Positions 34,991-45,702 of a stretch of 64,000 nucleotides of DNA are shown here, one piece after another. Numbering within the stretch: the stretch's first letter is position 1; each line of letters begins with the position of its first letter. The translations under genes were made by a program, and so were the position numbers. Location of the stretch: positions 8,556,001 to 8,620,000 of the forward strand of contig JAHQIY010000003.1 in assembly GCA_019054805.1 (NCBI GenBank), in the 5' to 3' direction. The notes under the pieces are model-generated. The model was not told where the DNA came from and made no database searches. It worked only from the letters and a program-made list of their open reading frames with translations. Origin of the DNA: Brachionus manjavacas. Lineage: Eukaryota > Rotifera > Eurotatoria > Ploima > Brachionidae.

Positions 34991-35597
34991 TCTCATTGAG
35001 ACAATTGATTCATGTTCATCTGTATATCAAACTGATCTATCAAATTTTTCAAATTTTCATAAACCAGCAATAGCTTCACCTGACAGCTCGACTAAGCTTT
35101 CTTTTGCATTAGCCCCAGGGACCCATCACCATCAGACAGATTTTTTAGAAAATCTAGATTTTGAATTTACAGATCATAACTTTTTAAATGTTCAGCTATA
35201 TCAAAATGATGTTTTTTCATCGGTCGAGCAGCTTAACAGCCCCTCAAATGAGGTGACCTATGGAAATATAAATTCATTAGATTCTGCCAACGAGGACAAT
35301 ATTTCAATGCTGCCGAGTCCAGTAAGTTCCATAAGTGACGAGTCTAGTTTTGAAAAGCCTAAAATTAGGAAAACTCGAGCTCGAGTAATTGACAAGAAAG
35401 AGTCGAATAAAGCTGCTGCTGTTCGATACAGGAACAAAAAATTAAAAGAGAAAGATCAACTTTTTACAGAGTGCCAAGATTATGCAAAGAAAATAGAGGA
35501 AATGAGACAGAAGGTGGCGGATACACAAAATGAAATAAGTTACATCAAAAGTTTATTAGTTGAGGCTTTGGTCATCAAAAGTGGCTTGAAGAATTGA
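34908..35597 (+). CDS. ATF4: ATF4/CRC-type bZIP transcription factor
   Basis: Uninterrupted 229-aa reading frame. ATF4 activates amino-acid synthesis and stress genes as the effector of the integrated stress response, working in the nucleus as a dimer. The bZIP lies at about residues 155-225: basic region KKESNKAAAVRYRNKKLKEK, with the ATF4-type NKxAAxRYRxKK signature, then a leucine-zipper-like helix with DQLFTECQ, EEMRQKV and ISYIKSLLVEAL. The N-terminal part is acidic and aromatic (NLDLDFTDLDF, LENLDFEFTDH), fitting an activation domain, and a Ser/Pro patch (LPSPVSSISDESS) precedes the basic region. Vertebrate ATF4 is about 350 aa, so this is a short form. The start at 34908 is chosen because the frame aligns and because two uORFs lie upstream in the arrangement that controls ATF4. 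Confusion with ATF5, its close paralogue, cannot be excluded. Confidence 0.88.
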   Translation: MSLLNDFGAQMSLIGENLDLDFTDLDFSLIETIDSCSSVYQTDLSNFSNFHKPAIASPDSSTKLSFALAPGTHHHQTDFLENLDFEFTDHNFLNVQLYQNDVFSSVEQLNSPSNEVTYGNINSLDSANEDNISMLPSPVSSISDESSFEKPKIRKTRARVIDKKESNKAAAVRYRNKKLKEKDQLFTECQDYAKKIEEMRQKVADTQNEISYIKSLLVEALVIKSGLKN

Positions 35598-37759
35598 GTG
35601 AAAATATTTGCTGAAGTTGAATTTAAAATTTGGGAATTTTGAAGATTTAACATTTTTTTGTTGGTATGAATTTATGCTTTTTGGATATTGTTTTTTTTTT
35701 AATCTTTAATTGGCAAAAAAATTATCATAATTATTTTTTATTCAGAAATAAATCTTAATTTTATTAAAGAAATAAAATATATCAAATTTTGAAAATTTTG
35801 TTTTTTCATTTTTTGCCTGACTAAACTTTTTAAATGTTGAAATTATTTTAATTCATTGTTTTTATTCTAAAATGAAAACTTATGAAATGTTTTTTTATTT
35901 AAAAAAAAAATGTAAAAATCCTTTGAAATTTTAAAATATTGAAAATTTATCAGAACTCATAATCGTAATTTTAAACAAGTAAATCAATATATCATTGCGG
36001 TACAAAAAATATACTTTAATGGTTATTTTCAGAGTTGCAATTAGATTATAAGATTTTGACTTTAATATTTTTATAAATTTTAATATTTTTGAAAATATTA
36101 CAGTTAATTATTATTAAATATTTTTTTGGAATAAGATTTTATAAATTTAATAATTAAAATTAAAGAAAAAATAAAAATAATATATAAGCACTATGGAAAA
36201 AGACAGCTTACTCCAAATGATTAAAAAAGAGGTTGTACTTCCTTCAATTGAAAATTTTCCTTTTTATTTTGAATTTTGTCATGATAGGAAAATTTCTTAT
36301 CTTTTAATTTAAGAGGCGCAGATTAAGGATATCACATCCATTTTAAATAATTGCTTTAGGGCTTTTAAGAATCTAAATATTCTAGTTTTTATAGATTTCA
36401 GGCCTCAGCTTTTTCAATCAATATATATCAAAGTAAAACTTAATTTTGACCTTTTTTGAAGCCTATGACAATTCTAGTTTTTTTTTTTATTCATCTTTGC
36501 ATTATCTTTTATAAATTAATTTTTTTATCATGACATAAAATAATCATTAGGTGACCCTTAGACGCCCTTCAAATTAGAATATTGAAAATAAAAATCCTTT
36601 TTTTTTTTATTTTACTTTAAAATTTAAAAAAAAATTAAACTGAATAATAAAAGCAGAAAACTAATTTCTTATTTCTCAATTTTTTTTTCTACTTATGTTG
36701 GATTCATATCATTTATAATAAAAAGGTTCTTACAAATATAAAAAAGGCCTTTGAAATTATTAGGGTCGCTTTAAAATTACAAAAGAGAAGCTCAAAATTT
36801 AATTCTAATGGAACATCATTGATTTTTAAATTTTGCATCGGGTTTTTTTCAATTAGCATGAATGGACGACTTTTAATAAACTTTTTTTTTTAATTTTTAT
36901 ACTCAGTGTTGCAATTTTCACAAAAAGATTTTTTATTTTTTAAATTGAATAGTGTATTTTTTCCATTTTTTCAAAACTCTAAAAAGGTTATAGTTCTATT
37001 TTGTATATTTTTTCCACAAAGCGTAAAACCATTTTCTGAATATCTAAATAATTCACTTATAGGTACTCTATACTTTAATAGTGAAAAAAAAATTTTTCAT
37101 CACAAAAATGATCCTCACATTCGATTATTTGTTCAGACGATCTGTTTTTCTTAACTTAGACTTAAAAGACCTTCAACTCATGAGAGGGAACAAAGAAAAT
37201 TTTTTTAGTGCCGATTCGGCATGGTTTTACTTTATCAAATTTATTTAGAACAATCAAATTCTTAATTAAAAAAAAATCGATTTAACAGGATATCTCGCTT
37301 GAATATTTATTTATTAAAAAATAATAAATTTTAAGTTTATCAAAAAAATTTTGGTATATTTTAGTTATAAGGCAAAATTAGCATTAAAATATGCAAAACC
37401 TCTTTTGGTTTAAAATTTAAATTCAATTCGGATAAAAAGAATTTTTTTACCACGAAAATTTGAAATTTTATGCACTAGTTTAATATATCAGTGTCTTTGA
37501 CTGAATCTAAATTCAAATTTTACTATGATATAATATAATGGTGGATTTTATCTAAACTATTTTATAATTCCTCGCATGTTTTTTTAATTTAAAGAGTAAC
37601 AAGCGCATTTATTTTGTACAGATGTCTAAGAACAGTTCCAAATAATATTAAGAGTGAATTTTTAAAAAAATTTTGATTGAAATTTTTAAGGCTGATAGAT
37701 TTAGGAAAATTGAAAATAAAGGAATTTAATTAATTTTAATTTTAATAGTAGTTAAAAAT
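35598..37759. other. Gene-free region after the ATF4-like gene
   Basis: AT-rich, with AATAAA-like signals shortly after the stop (for example near 35745-35775). A reading frame at 36906-37154 is Phe/Lys-rich with no recognisable feature and is not called. No repeat family was recognised apart from the MITE that starts at 37760. Confidence 0.45.
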
Positions 37760-38157
37760 CAGAGTTTTTAAAAGTTTTAAAAGTCCCAAATTAAAGTCCA
37801 ATTCAAAGACTTTTATTTTCTCTTTTTAAAAAAAAGTCCAACACTCGCTTGGCTTCCATTATAATCAACTGGAACCGCAAAATTATCATTTCCTGGAATG
37901 GAAGAAATTTTATTAATTTTATTTGGAAAAATAGGAAGGTTTATTTGAATGATTTTTAAAACCGGAGAAAAGATTGACTTTGGAATCTCGGAACGTCGAA
38001 TAATCAAGATTGAGGCAATTTATTATTTTAAAATACTTAAAGAATTTTTGCTAGTTATTATGTTCATCGTAAAATAAAATAAAATATTTTTGAAAAAAAA
38101 AAATTCAAAGACCGGACTTGGACTTGACTTGAGACTTGTGACTTTTAAACAACTCTG
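37760..38157. mobile_element. 398-bp hAT-like MITE
   Basis: Starts CAGAGTTTTTAAAAGTTTTA and ends GACTTTTAAACAACTCTG, imperfect inverted ends of the same family as 13361 and 23379. The flanks TTAAAAAT (37752-37759) and TCAAAAAT (38158-38165) form an 8-bp duplication with one difference. The right arm carries CGGACTTGGACTTGACTTGA. The interior contains a minus-strand open stretch (38007-37813) that is probably chance. Confidence 0.72.
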
Positions 38158-38418
38158 TCAAAAATTGTTGAAAAAAATTTCATGTCATTTAACAAAAAAT
38201 AATTCATTATTTTAAAAATCTTATATTAATTATTAGTTCATATTATTAGTTAATTTCTAAAATACAAAATAAATTAAGAGTTTATTAATGATTTATTTAA
38301 AAATTCTTTAAATAAAAATAAATTAAATTGGAAAAAGATAATTTAACGATTTTTAAAAATAACGCATTCTGTTATACCATTTATCTGTGTAAAAAAAAAT
38401 TGATAAATAATTGAGTAA

Positions 38419-38796
38419 TCATTGATACATTTCAATGTTCGGAGCCATGTAAGATTTATCTGTGTTAGCTTCATCGTTGGAAAGGACGCTTGTTGTTTCA
38501 CCCAATTCATTAATTGAATTTTTCAATACGTCTTGTTCTACTTGGCTTACAGACTCGAACCTTTCAGGAAGTTCAAAACTGCTTGGCAAAAATTCTAAAC
38601 TGCTTTCTTTGCTTTCAATGGCATCACTAAAATTTTCTAAATTAACTGGCAATAGCTTTAAGCCACCGTTTCTATCATTCATCATTCTAAATTCAATTTT
38701 AACTGTTTTTGGCTTAGATGAACTCTCCGTTTGAAATAAGCTAGCTGATTCACTTGAAATTATTAAAGCTAAGAGACACGCTGTTACCAAATTCAT
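38419..38796 (-). CDS. Small secreted protein, unknown
   Basis: 125-aa protein starting at the ATG at 38796. The first about 19 residues (MNLVTACLLALIISSESAS) have the short n-region, hydrophobic core and small residues of a signal peptide. The mature part is acidic and Ser/Glu/Leu-rich with no cysteine, so it is not a disulfide-stabilised toxin or peptide-hormone type. No clear dibasic processing sites. I do not recognise a family. It lies 109 bp downstream of PPCDC on the same strand and ends at a TGA at 38419. Its intact frame with a signal peptide supports a real gene. Confidence 0.6.
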   Translation of the reverse strand: MNLVTACLLALIISSESASLFQTESSSKPKTVKIEFRMMNDRNGGLKLLPVNLENFSDAIESKESSLEFLPSSFELPERFESVSQVEQDVLKNSINELGETTSVLSNDEANTDKSYMAPNIEMYQ

Positions 38797-38905
38797 TATT
38801 GAGGCTTAGTATTGAAAAAAAATGAATGCAACTAGTTGCTTTTATAGAACGGTTTAGAAAGCCTTGAACGCTGTTTGAAAATTTTATTCAAAAAAAATAA
38901 GAGGC

Positions 38906-39586
38906 TTAGAAAATATTTTTTGATTTCAAAATTTCAAAAGTTTTCTCAATGATGTCTTCAATTTTTGCCATAGCGCCAATTCCTGAATCGCCACACATCA
39001 AAACCTTTTCAATTGAGTCTATTAAAATGAAGCCAAATTTTTCAACCAAAATGTTTAATTGAGTTTTAGTCAGAGGGTGCTTGTACATTAAAGTATTCAT
39101 AGCGGGACAAATAATCACCGGTTTTGAATGAATATTTTCAATATCCCATGCTCTGATGACACTTGTTAATAAATTGTCGCATATACCATTGCTTATTTTG
39201 GCTAGACTATTCGCTCCAAGAGGCGCTATAAGAAAAGCATCGGCCCATTTTCTAAGTTCAATGTGAAGAACCGGATCGTTTCGCTTTGACCAGCTTGACC
39301 ATTCGTCTTCATCGGTGAATGAGAATATGACAGGCTCTTGAGTTTCAGAACCCTTTAACAATTTGTGTCTATCCTGGAGGATTGGATACTTTTGGCTGTA
39401 TTTTACAAAATCTTGGACAAAATGGAGAGAATTTTTGCTGGCAATGATGCATATATTGATGCGCATGAACTTCTTGACTAAACCATTTATTAACTCATCC
39501 AGTTTAATTGTTGCCACACTGCCAGTAATTCCAATTAAAAAATTTAAATTTCTTGTCCTAGAGTCAGCTTCGATTTGACTCTGCAT
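38906..39586 (-). CDS. PPCDC: Phosphopantothenoylcysteine decarboxylase
   Basis: 226-aa flavoprotein of coenzyme A synthesis that decarboxylates 4'-phosphopantothenoylcysteine to 4'-phosphopantetheine. The start at 39586 is the first ATG of the frame. Motifs in order are LIGITGSVATIK (flavin-binding start, about residue 17), HIELRKWADAFLIAPLGANS with the conserved catalytic-site His, GICDNLLTSVIRAWD, PAMNTLMYKHPLT with the Asn and Met of the PxMNxxMW-type substrate clamp, and CGDSGIGAMA with the active-site Cys. All residues known to matter in plant and human homologues are present. Human PPCDC is about 204 aa. It lies between two other short minus-strand genes with gaps of 109 and 156 bp, an operon-like spacing. 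No intron is needed. Confidence 0.93.
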   Translation of the reverse strand: MQSQIEADSRTRNLNFLIGITGSVATIKLDELINGLVKKFMRINICIIASKNSLHFVQDFVKYSQKYPILQDRHKLLKGSETQEPVIFSFTDEDEWSSWSKRNDPVLHIELRKWADAFLIAPLGANSLAKISNGICDNLLTSVIRAWDIENIHSKPVIICPAMNTLMYKHPLTKTQLNILVEKFGFILIDSIEKVLMCGDSGIGAMAKIEDIIEKTFEILKSKNIF

Positions 39587-39742
39587 TTTTTGAATTTTTT
39601 TTTGGAATAAATTATTATTTTTCAAAAAAAAATGAACAAAATTATTTAAAATTTAAAAAAAAAATTGAAAAACATAAAAATTTTTTATTAATCATTAATA
39701 AAATAAATTTTATTCTAAATAATTTTTAATTTTCTAATATAT

Positions 39743-40102
39743 TCAATTGCTGTGACGCTTTTTAGCCGCTTCTGCTTCACGTTCCGCCTTTAGTAGTTCA
39801 AATCTACTTGGATACTGAGTTGATTTTTCAGTAGCATTGGATATTTGTTGTTTTATTTTTAAAGTCTCTTGTCGGTTATGATCTATTTCTTTTTTGGCAA
39901 AGTAAAATGTGGTTATTCCAAAAGCTATAATGGCAAAATAGCTAACTGTTATTCTTAATAAATTGGGACCGAATCGTGTTTTTGGTAGCTCGACATCTTT
40001 GAAGTTACGTTTAAGCATATTTTCTGGTTTTGGCTCAAAAGAAGACTTAGTCCCGGCACTAGCCTCGGTGGCTAATGTCTTTTTAAACATTTTGCCAATC
40101 AT
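39743..40102 (-). CDS. Small single-pass membrane protein, possibly mitochondrial
   Basis: 119 aa from the ATG at 40102. The N-terminus (MIGKMFKKTLATEASAGTK) is basic and lacks acidic residues until about position 13, like a weak mitochondrial presequence. One membrane segment lies at about 50-68 (LRITVSYFAIIAFGITTFYF), followed by a charged helix with KKEIDHNRQETLKIKQQI and a terminal RFELLKAEREAEAAKKR. The topology resembles small assembly factors or subunits of respiratory complexes, but I cannot name the family. It is the first gene of a tight same-strand group that also includes PPCDC. Confidence 0.65.
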   Translation of the reverse strand: MIGKMFKKTLATEASAGTKSSFEPKPENMLKRNFKDVELPKTRFGPNLLRITVSYFAIIAFGITTFYFAKKEIDHNRQETLKIKQQISNATEKSTQYPSRFELLKAEREAEAAKKRHSN

Positions 40103-41700
40103 CCTTCAAGAAATATTTCAAATTTTTTCAAAATAATAGAATAATGAACAATTATTATACACAAGATTTGATGAATTTTTGTTAAGTTTATTTATTGGTA
40201 TGGCATTATTAATTCAATTTTAAAATTTTAGGTGGTAAAATTTTCACATACGGTTCAAGAATTTTTAGTTTTGTTTTTTTAATTCAAAATAAGTCAAAAA
40301 AATTAAATTCTATTCTTCATTTTTTTAAATATTCTGAAATAGGCTTACATGGATTATTAATATTCATTTCAAATACTTTTCTTTCAAAGAAAAAGCCATT
40401 AGTTTTTTCATTTTCTAAACTTTATTTTTTCAAATTGTCATTTTTCAAATATATTTTATCTATTTGCATATCTATAGCGAGCTAAAGCTCTTTCAAATTA
40501 AAAAAAGTAAAATGAATTTAAACTTGTATTTTCTATTTTATTATTTTTTTAAGCTTATCTTGAATTACTTTTTTTCGAAAAAATGGTCTGCAAATTCACC
40601 AGATCTAGATACTCGCAATTTTTGTCAATTGAATGCCATTGTCAAAAAGATTAGTAACAAAAGATCCTCAAACTTCGAACAGAAGCAGTGAGCGATTATT
40701 TAGCCTCTTGAAGTACGATAATCCAATCTATCAATAACAAATCGCACAACATTAAAGGGTCATTAAATTATTTTTTTTACGAATAGAACATCTTTTTTCA
40801 ATTTTTTATTTTTTAAGTTTTTTTTTAATTTAGAATTTTTATTAGATTATTAATAAGCTGTTTGACAATTTTTATAACTTTAATAATCAATAATTAGATT
40901 TATTTTTATACAGCGCCACTATTTTTAAGTCGAGCTGAGCAAGTGGTCAGAGAATCAGCCTCTGCCATAGACTTAAATAAATAAATAAAAATAAATAAAT
41001 TTTGAAAAACCATGAAAAAGTGCGTTTTTTTTAATTAATCGGCAAATTTTTTAGTTAACTAAATTTTATACTAATTTTTATTTAAACAAGCATTATTTTG
41101 GTTTAAATTATTTTTATATTTTTACTTCTTTCTATAGAGGGTTAATTCAATTTAGTAAATAGAGATAAAATAAGAAATCTCAAAATATTGATATTCGATC
41201 ATTAATATTAGAATTAATTTTTGTTTCATGTTGTTTTATCAAAGTTAATAATTAATAAAAAAAGAATTTAATTTTTATAATTCTTTGAAATAAAGTTTCT
41301 ATGAAAATTCACAATTCACCAATTCACAAAAGAACCGGCTTGAAAACCGATTTAAAATTCAGAACCGGTCTACTAGTCCTACTTTTAGACCTTATTTTTT
41401 GAAATCAATTGTATCCCCTTTTTTTTCTAAATTTTCGCAACACACTGTACAAGTCAAACTCATGACTTAGACTTGACTAGTGACTTCTAAAGTGTAAACA
41501 ACACCTATGTACAATACACATATCCTTCAAAAGGCACTAGAATAAATAACTTTGATCTCTTGTTAAGAAATGAAATAAAAAGAAAAGAAATAAAATAATA
41601 AATTTTTTCAATTTTTCATATTTATTTCTAATTGTCAAAAAAAATAATTTCGAAAAAAATCAACTAATTACAAAAACTGAAATAATCATTATAAATTGAT
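40103..41700. other. Gene-free region before PRPF31
   Basis: AT-rich. Holds a possible tRNA-derived SINE head (40918-40985) and, near 41450-41510, a decayed end of the hAT-like MITE family (ACAAGTCAAACTCATGACTT). No reading frame is convincing. Confidence 0.45.
40918..40985 (+). repeat. Possible tRNA-derived SINE head
   Basis: GCTGAGCAAGTGGTCAGAGA resembles the D-arm and A box of a Ser/Leu-type tRNA. It is followed by CTCTGCCATAGACTTAA and then repeats of AAAT, a common SINE tail. The B box and T-arm are missing, so this is at best a truncated copy. Confidence 0.3.
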
Positions 41701-43260
41701 CTAATATTTTGGAATAACACTACTGACTTTAGTAAAACCTCCTGATGACGAAAAGTACTTGGCAGTTTCAGTACCCTTGGTCTCTTTTTCAGCAGCATTT
41801 GGATTAACTATTTCAAGTCCCTGAAGGGTCGAAAAAGCAACACTAGATGCAGTACCAGCAATATTGCGTCGCACAGTCGATGTACCACCCCACTGATTCT
41901 GCTTTTGTATTGTTTTCTGTAACTTCTGACTTATTCTAGCTTTAGTTTTCGAGTCTACTTGGGCTGCACGAACTCTGCCACTTCCATCCTTTCCAATTTG
42001 ACCACTTGAAAAGTTCAAGTCCTCCTGATAGGCGTCTTGTTCTATTTCGCCAAAAGTCATTCTATTAGCCTGCTTCCTTAGCTCAGTGATACCAAGTCTT
42101 TCTTTCATTTTTCGAGCTCTTCGACCACCACGCTTTTTTCTCGCCTGTTCTATCGGCGCCACCAGCGGCTTGACCTGCTTCACTGCCGGAGGCTCTTGCA
42201 ATTTTTCAATTCTCATGTCAACTTCTCCTCTAAGCTCACTTCCAAGCACCCCATCCCGGCTCTCATGAAAGCTGTCTATTCTAGCTGCAAGTGTACACTT
42301 TCCAGCCACGATACGGGCCACCTTCCTCCTCAAGTCTGAAGGAACTTTTTGCACTATGTTCGAAAAATAAATAAAACCAGTATGAGGCAACATCTGACTT
42401 GTTGAAAAGCCGGACAAAGACTTCTTTTGCTGTCCCAAAAGAAGAACATTACATGCTGGCATCTTGCTCAAATTAGTCAAGCCTCCAGCTATGCCCATTA
42501 ATTTGGCTGCAGTTGGTGCACCAACTATTAAACTCAAATTTGGCGCAATGAAAGTCATCCTTGACTCTACATAGTCAAAAATTTTTTTCTTTATCTCATC
42601 CAATTTAATGGATATATCACATGCTTCGTTGATTAAATTCAATTCAAGTTCTGATATCTTTGTTCCATGTGTGGTTGAGGCACTCACACTAACTATCATT
42701 ATAGTAGCTGTTGTTAAGAATGTTTGCAGTGTTTCATTATTCTTTGCATTTTCGACACGATTTCCAAGCTCACGTACAGTTCGAATGTAGTCTAAAGCAT
42801 TCGGCACCAACGATTCGAGCTCTGGAAATCGTTTTGAATATTTGTCTCTTATGTACTTGTGAATAATGTTTATTTCGTTATCAATTTCTACTGTTAAATT
42901 GTTGGCTTCTACAATTAGTTTATATTCGGGGTCCTGTTCGACAGGACCGATAATTTCTTTTCGCCTACTCCGAACATCTCTTTCTTGTTCTTGATAGAAC
43001 TCGATGTTTTTAATGGAATTATTCAGCCTTTGACTTTCCAGAAGCTTAGCAATTGTTTTTACGCTGTCTTTGCTTCCTAAAGATTGCAGATTGGCGAGCA
43101 TTGGGTCATCGAGGTCCATTTTAATGTCATCCGGGCCAATATTTTTCTCATCAGAGATTTCCATGTGACTTGGTTTTTCATTATTGTCCGATTCCTGTAA
43201 CTCTTCTTGATCATCATCACCATCCTCTAAATCGGCTTTTAACAATTCAGCCAAAGACAT
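41701..43260 (-). CDS. PRPF31: Pre-mRNA processing factor 31 (U4/U6-U5 tri-snRNP)
   Basis: Single-exon 519-aa protein (human 499 aa). PRPF31 binds U4 snRNA with the 15.5K protein and holds the tri-snRNP together for spliceosome activation in the nucleus. The N-terminus MSLAELLKADLED is typical and is followed by an acidic stretch. The helical NOSIC/coiled-coil region has GPVEQDPEY, ANNLTVEIDNEINIIHKYIR and SKRFPELESLVPNALDYIR. The Nop domain (about 230-330) has ESRMTFIAPNLSLIVGAPTA, GGLTNLSKMPACNVLLLG and KCTLAARIDSFHES. The C-terminal region has the basic KKRGGRRARKMKERLGITEL (likely nuclear localisation), KQANRMTFGEIEQDAYQEDL and GTASSVAFSTLQGLEIVNP. No element is missing. Codons are more AT-rich than in MED13. 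Confidence 0.97.
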   Translation of the reverse strand: MSLAELLKADLEDGDDDQEELQESDNNEKPSHMEISDEKNIGPDDIKMDLDDPMLANLQSLGSKDSVKTIAKLLESQRLNNSIKNIEFYQEQERDVRSRRKEIIGPVEQDPEYKLIVEANNLTVEIDNEINIIHKYIRDKYSKRFPELESLVPNALDYIRTVRELGNRVENAKNNETLQTFLTTATIMIVSVSASTTHGTKISELELNLINEACDISIKLDEIKKKIFDYVESRMTFIAPNLSLIVGAPTAAKLMGIAGGLTNLSKMPACNVLLLGQQKKSLSGFSTSQMLPHTGFIYFSNIVQKVPSDLRRKVARIVAGKCTLAARIDSFHESRDGVLGSELRGEVDMRIEKLQEPPAVKQVKPLVAPIEQARKKRGGRRARKMKERLGITELRKQANRMTFGEIEQDAYQEDLNFSSGQIGKDGSGRVRAAQVDSKTKARISQKLQKTIQKQNQWGGTSTVRRNIAGTASSVAFSTLQGLEIVNPNAAEKETKGTETAKYFSSSGGFTKVSSVIPKY

Positions 43261-44729
43261 CTTTTTGAATTAAATTTTTTTTTCTTCAATATTTTATGAG
43301 ATTTTTATTTTAAATTTCATTTTTTTTTGAAATTATATTCAGGCAAAGGCTTTTGTTAAGTTTATTGAATGAAAATAGCTATTTTTAATGTTTTTGTATT
43401 TTTGTGAAATTTTCCGATTGATTTGTTAATATAAATTTGAAAGAGGAATAGAAATTTTATAATGAAATCATAAATATTCGAAGAGTTTTTTTAATTGAAT
43501 TTGATTGTAAATTTTTTTGTTATTTTAATCTTAAATTCATTTTGTTTCAAAGTATTTGAGAATTTAAAACCTCTATAGTAATTAATTAATTCTTGTATTC
43601 TGTTATCAGATAATTTATTATTACTTTTTCACAAATAAAACACTAAAAATAATACTTTAAAAGCATTAATTAAAATTTTTAATTTTCGAAAGATAAAAAG
43701 TGGAAAAAAATTTAAAATTTTTTTAAAATGAAACTTTTAATTGCTTTTAAATTTTCATTTTTCAATCCTGTTTCCTTCAATTAAAGCTTTTTTAATTGTA
43801 CCTATCTTTATTAAATTTATTTCTTTTACCATGCTTGAGTTATAAGAATTAAAAATTTTTTTTAAACTAAAAAAAAATGAAATTGTTGTTAATTGATTTG
43901 TATTTATTGAAAAAATAAATCAGTTATGAATGGCAGCGCCTTCTTTAATACTCCTCGTGTTTGTACTTTTGTTTTTTGTTTAGAATTATCTATAGAAATC
44001 GGTCACGGCAAAATAAAATAAAATTTTTTTAAATTTAAAATTAACTTTAGTTAGTTTGTTGACCCCTGCTATGTACAAATACTTTACTTTGAAAGAATCT
44101 CAAGGGGAGTCTGAAGACTCTAAACGTGAAGGGTTGGCAGTTGTTTGTTGCTCTGTGACTTAAGTATTGTTTTCTGGAAGGACTTGTTCGGTTTCTTCCT
44201 CTTCTTCTGTTTTTTCGCCTATGATACCAAAATTCTACGAATAGGAAAGATTTTGCAATAATCTACCTTATTCCTATTAATGAATCTTATTATACCTGAG
44301 ACAGTGGAACTATTTTAATTTTCTATAAGCTAAGATCTGAATATTTTACTGTAGCTGGTTCAACTTTTTATAGAAATTTTTTATTTGTTTAAAGAAAGCT
44401 TGGAAATGAGGGAAAGCCTGGCATCAAATCGTCCTTTCAACCCTCTATTGAACAGTTTTGATAAAATTTAAAAATAAAAAAATTATTTAATAAAATAAAA
44501 AAATATGAATACTTCCAATGGGTTTAAATCTAAATAAATTTTAGATAATTTCTAGCTAAGTTTTACAAATTAAAAAAAAAATTCAAATGGGCAAAATCAT
44601 TTAATGATTTAATTTAATTAAAAAAAGCAGAATTTCTTTAAACTTGTAATGAATGTTAAAAATAAATTTTATTCGCTTTAAAAAAACAAATAATAAAAAA
44701 TTAAATGAATAAACTTATACTAATCATGG
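43261..44729. other. Region between PRPF31 and PMM with a possible unassigned exon pair
   Basis: Mostly AT-rich. On the minus strand a candidate last exon (44234-44160) follows TATTCGTAG and encodes NFGIIGEKTEEEEETEQVLP plus four residues and a stop. A 27-nt candidate exon (44322-44296, KIKIVPLSQ) with proper AG and GT edges would join to it in frame. No further upstream exon could be fixed and the family is not recognised. Confidence 0.25.
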
Positions 44730-45702
44730 TTAAGAAATGGTTAATAATTCACTTGCTATTTGAATTGTGTTTTCTGGTGATGTCACAGTGAAAGACACGG
44801 TTCTTGGATCATTTGCAATTTCATAGTCATTACCACCCTTTTTAAAAAAGAATTAGAAAAAAACTTCATTTTATTATTTTTTTTAAGAATAACTTTAAAT
44901 GTTTTGTCACCAAAGAAATAAATCTTTTCAAATCCATCAGCTTGAACTTGGGTCAAACAAAATCTTTTATCCCAGCCTTCCGGGAAAACGTCGAAGCTTA
45001 TCTGACCGCCGATTGAATAAACTAAATTGTAATCAGGAAAATTCTCTTTTAATTTTTGGATAAAGTTTTCTCTAATTTTATGCTCTTTGTCATATTTTTC
45101 AAATTGATCTCTTTCGGCTTGGGTACAACTCCGTCCTGGTGGTGCTATATTTATCAACCCACTACGAGTCTCAATAAATGTACCGCGTTTAAATGGAAGC
45201 CACAACTCGGATAAATACTTAAGGCAAAAATTTATGAATCTCTGAAGCTTTTCTTCACCTACAAATCTGCAAATATTCTGTAAAATCAACTTTATTATTT
45301 TTATAAAAGGTCTAGCTATAATTTTTACCTCTTGGAATATTAATTCGCCATTTTTGTGTGATACAAGACCGTTTTCAGAAAAAACATAATCAAATTTTTT
45401 CAAAGCTGTGATTAAAAATTAAATTAAAAAAAAATAAGCATATTTATTCTTGTTCAGACCATTTTGACCGCCCAGTTGCTCTAAAATTTTTCCTAAATCT
45501 GATCCACCAACTAGACCAACAGTGACTGTTTTCTTCAATCTTTCCATAAATTCTTCCATATTCTGTTTAATAATCTAACAAAAAAAAATTTTTTAAATTT
45601 TAATTAATTTTTCTAAAATCATGCCTGTCGTGGAGGTGTGACTGTTCCATCGACATCAAATAAACAGATGGTTGTTTTTCGTAAATCTTGTGAAGATACC
45701 AT
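44730..45702 (-). CDS. PMM2: Phosphomannomutase (PMM1/PMM2 type)
   Basis: Five exons (45702-45625, 45574-45460, 45405-45329, 45277-44894, 44837-44730) encode 253 aa. The enzyme converts mannose-6-phosphate to mannose-1-phosphate for GDP-mannose and glycosylation, in the cytosol. [12 protein letters not shown] holds the nucleophilic aspartate and the acid/base aspartate of this HAD-type mutase. [76 protein letters not shown] and [16 protein letters not shown] complete the family pattern. Length matches PMM1/2 (246-262 aa). Introns are 45-56 bp. The first uses a GC donor (CAG|GCATGA), which is required to keep the conserved PRQ-IIK join. The exact orthology between PMM1 and PMM2 is not resolved; the symbol is for the pair. 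Confidence 0.93.

Noticed and set aside
36906..37154. Plus-strand 82-codon frame
   Set aside because: Phe/Lys-rich composition typical of AT-rich non-coding DNA; begins at a non-ATG codon and has no family resemblance.
37813..38007. Minus-strand 64-codon frame
   Set aside because: It lies wholly inside a hAT-like MITE and has no recognisable protein feature.
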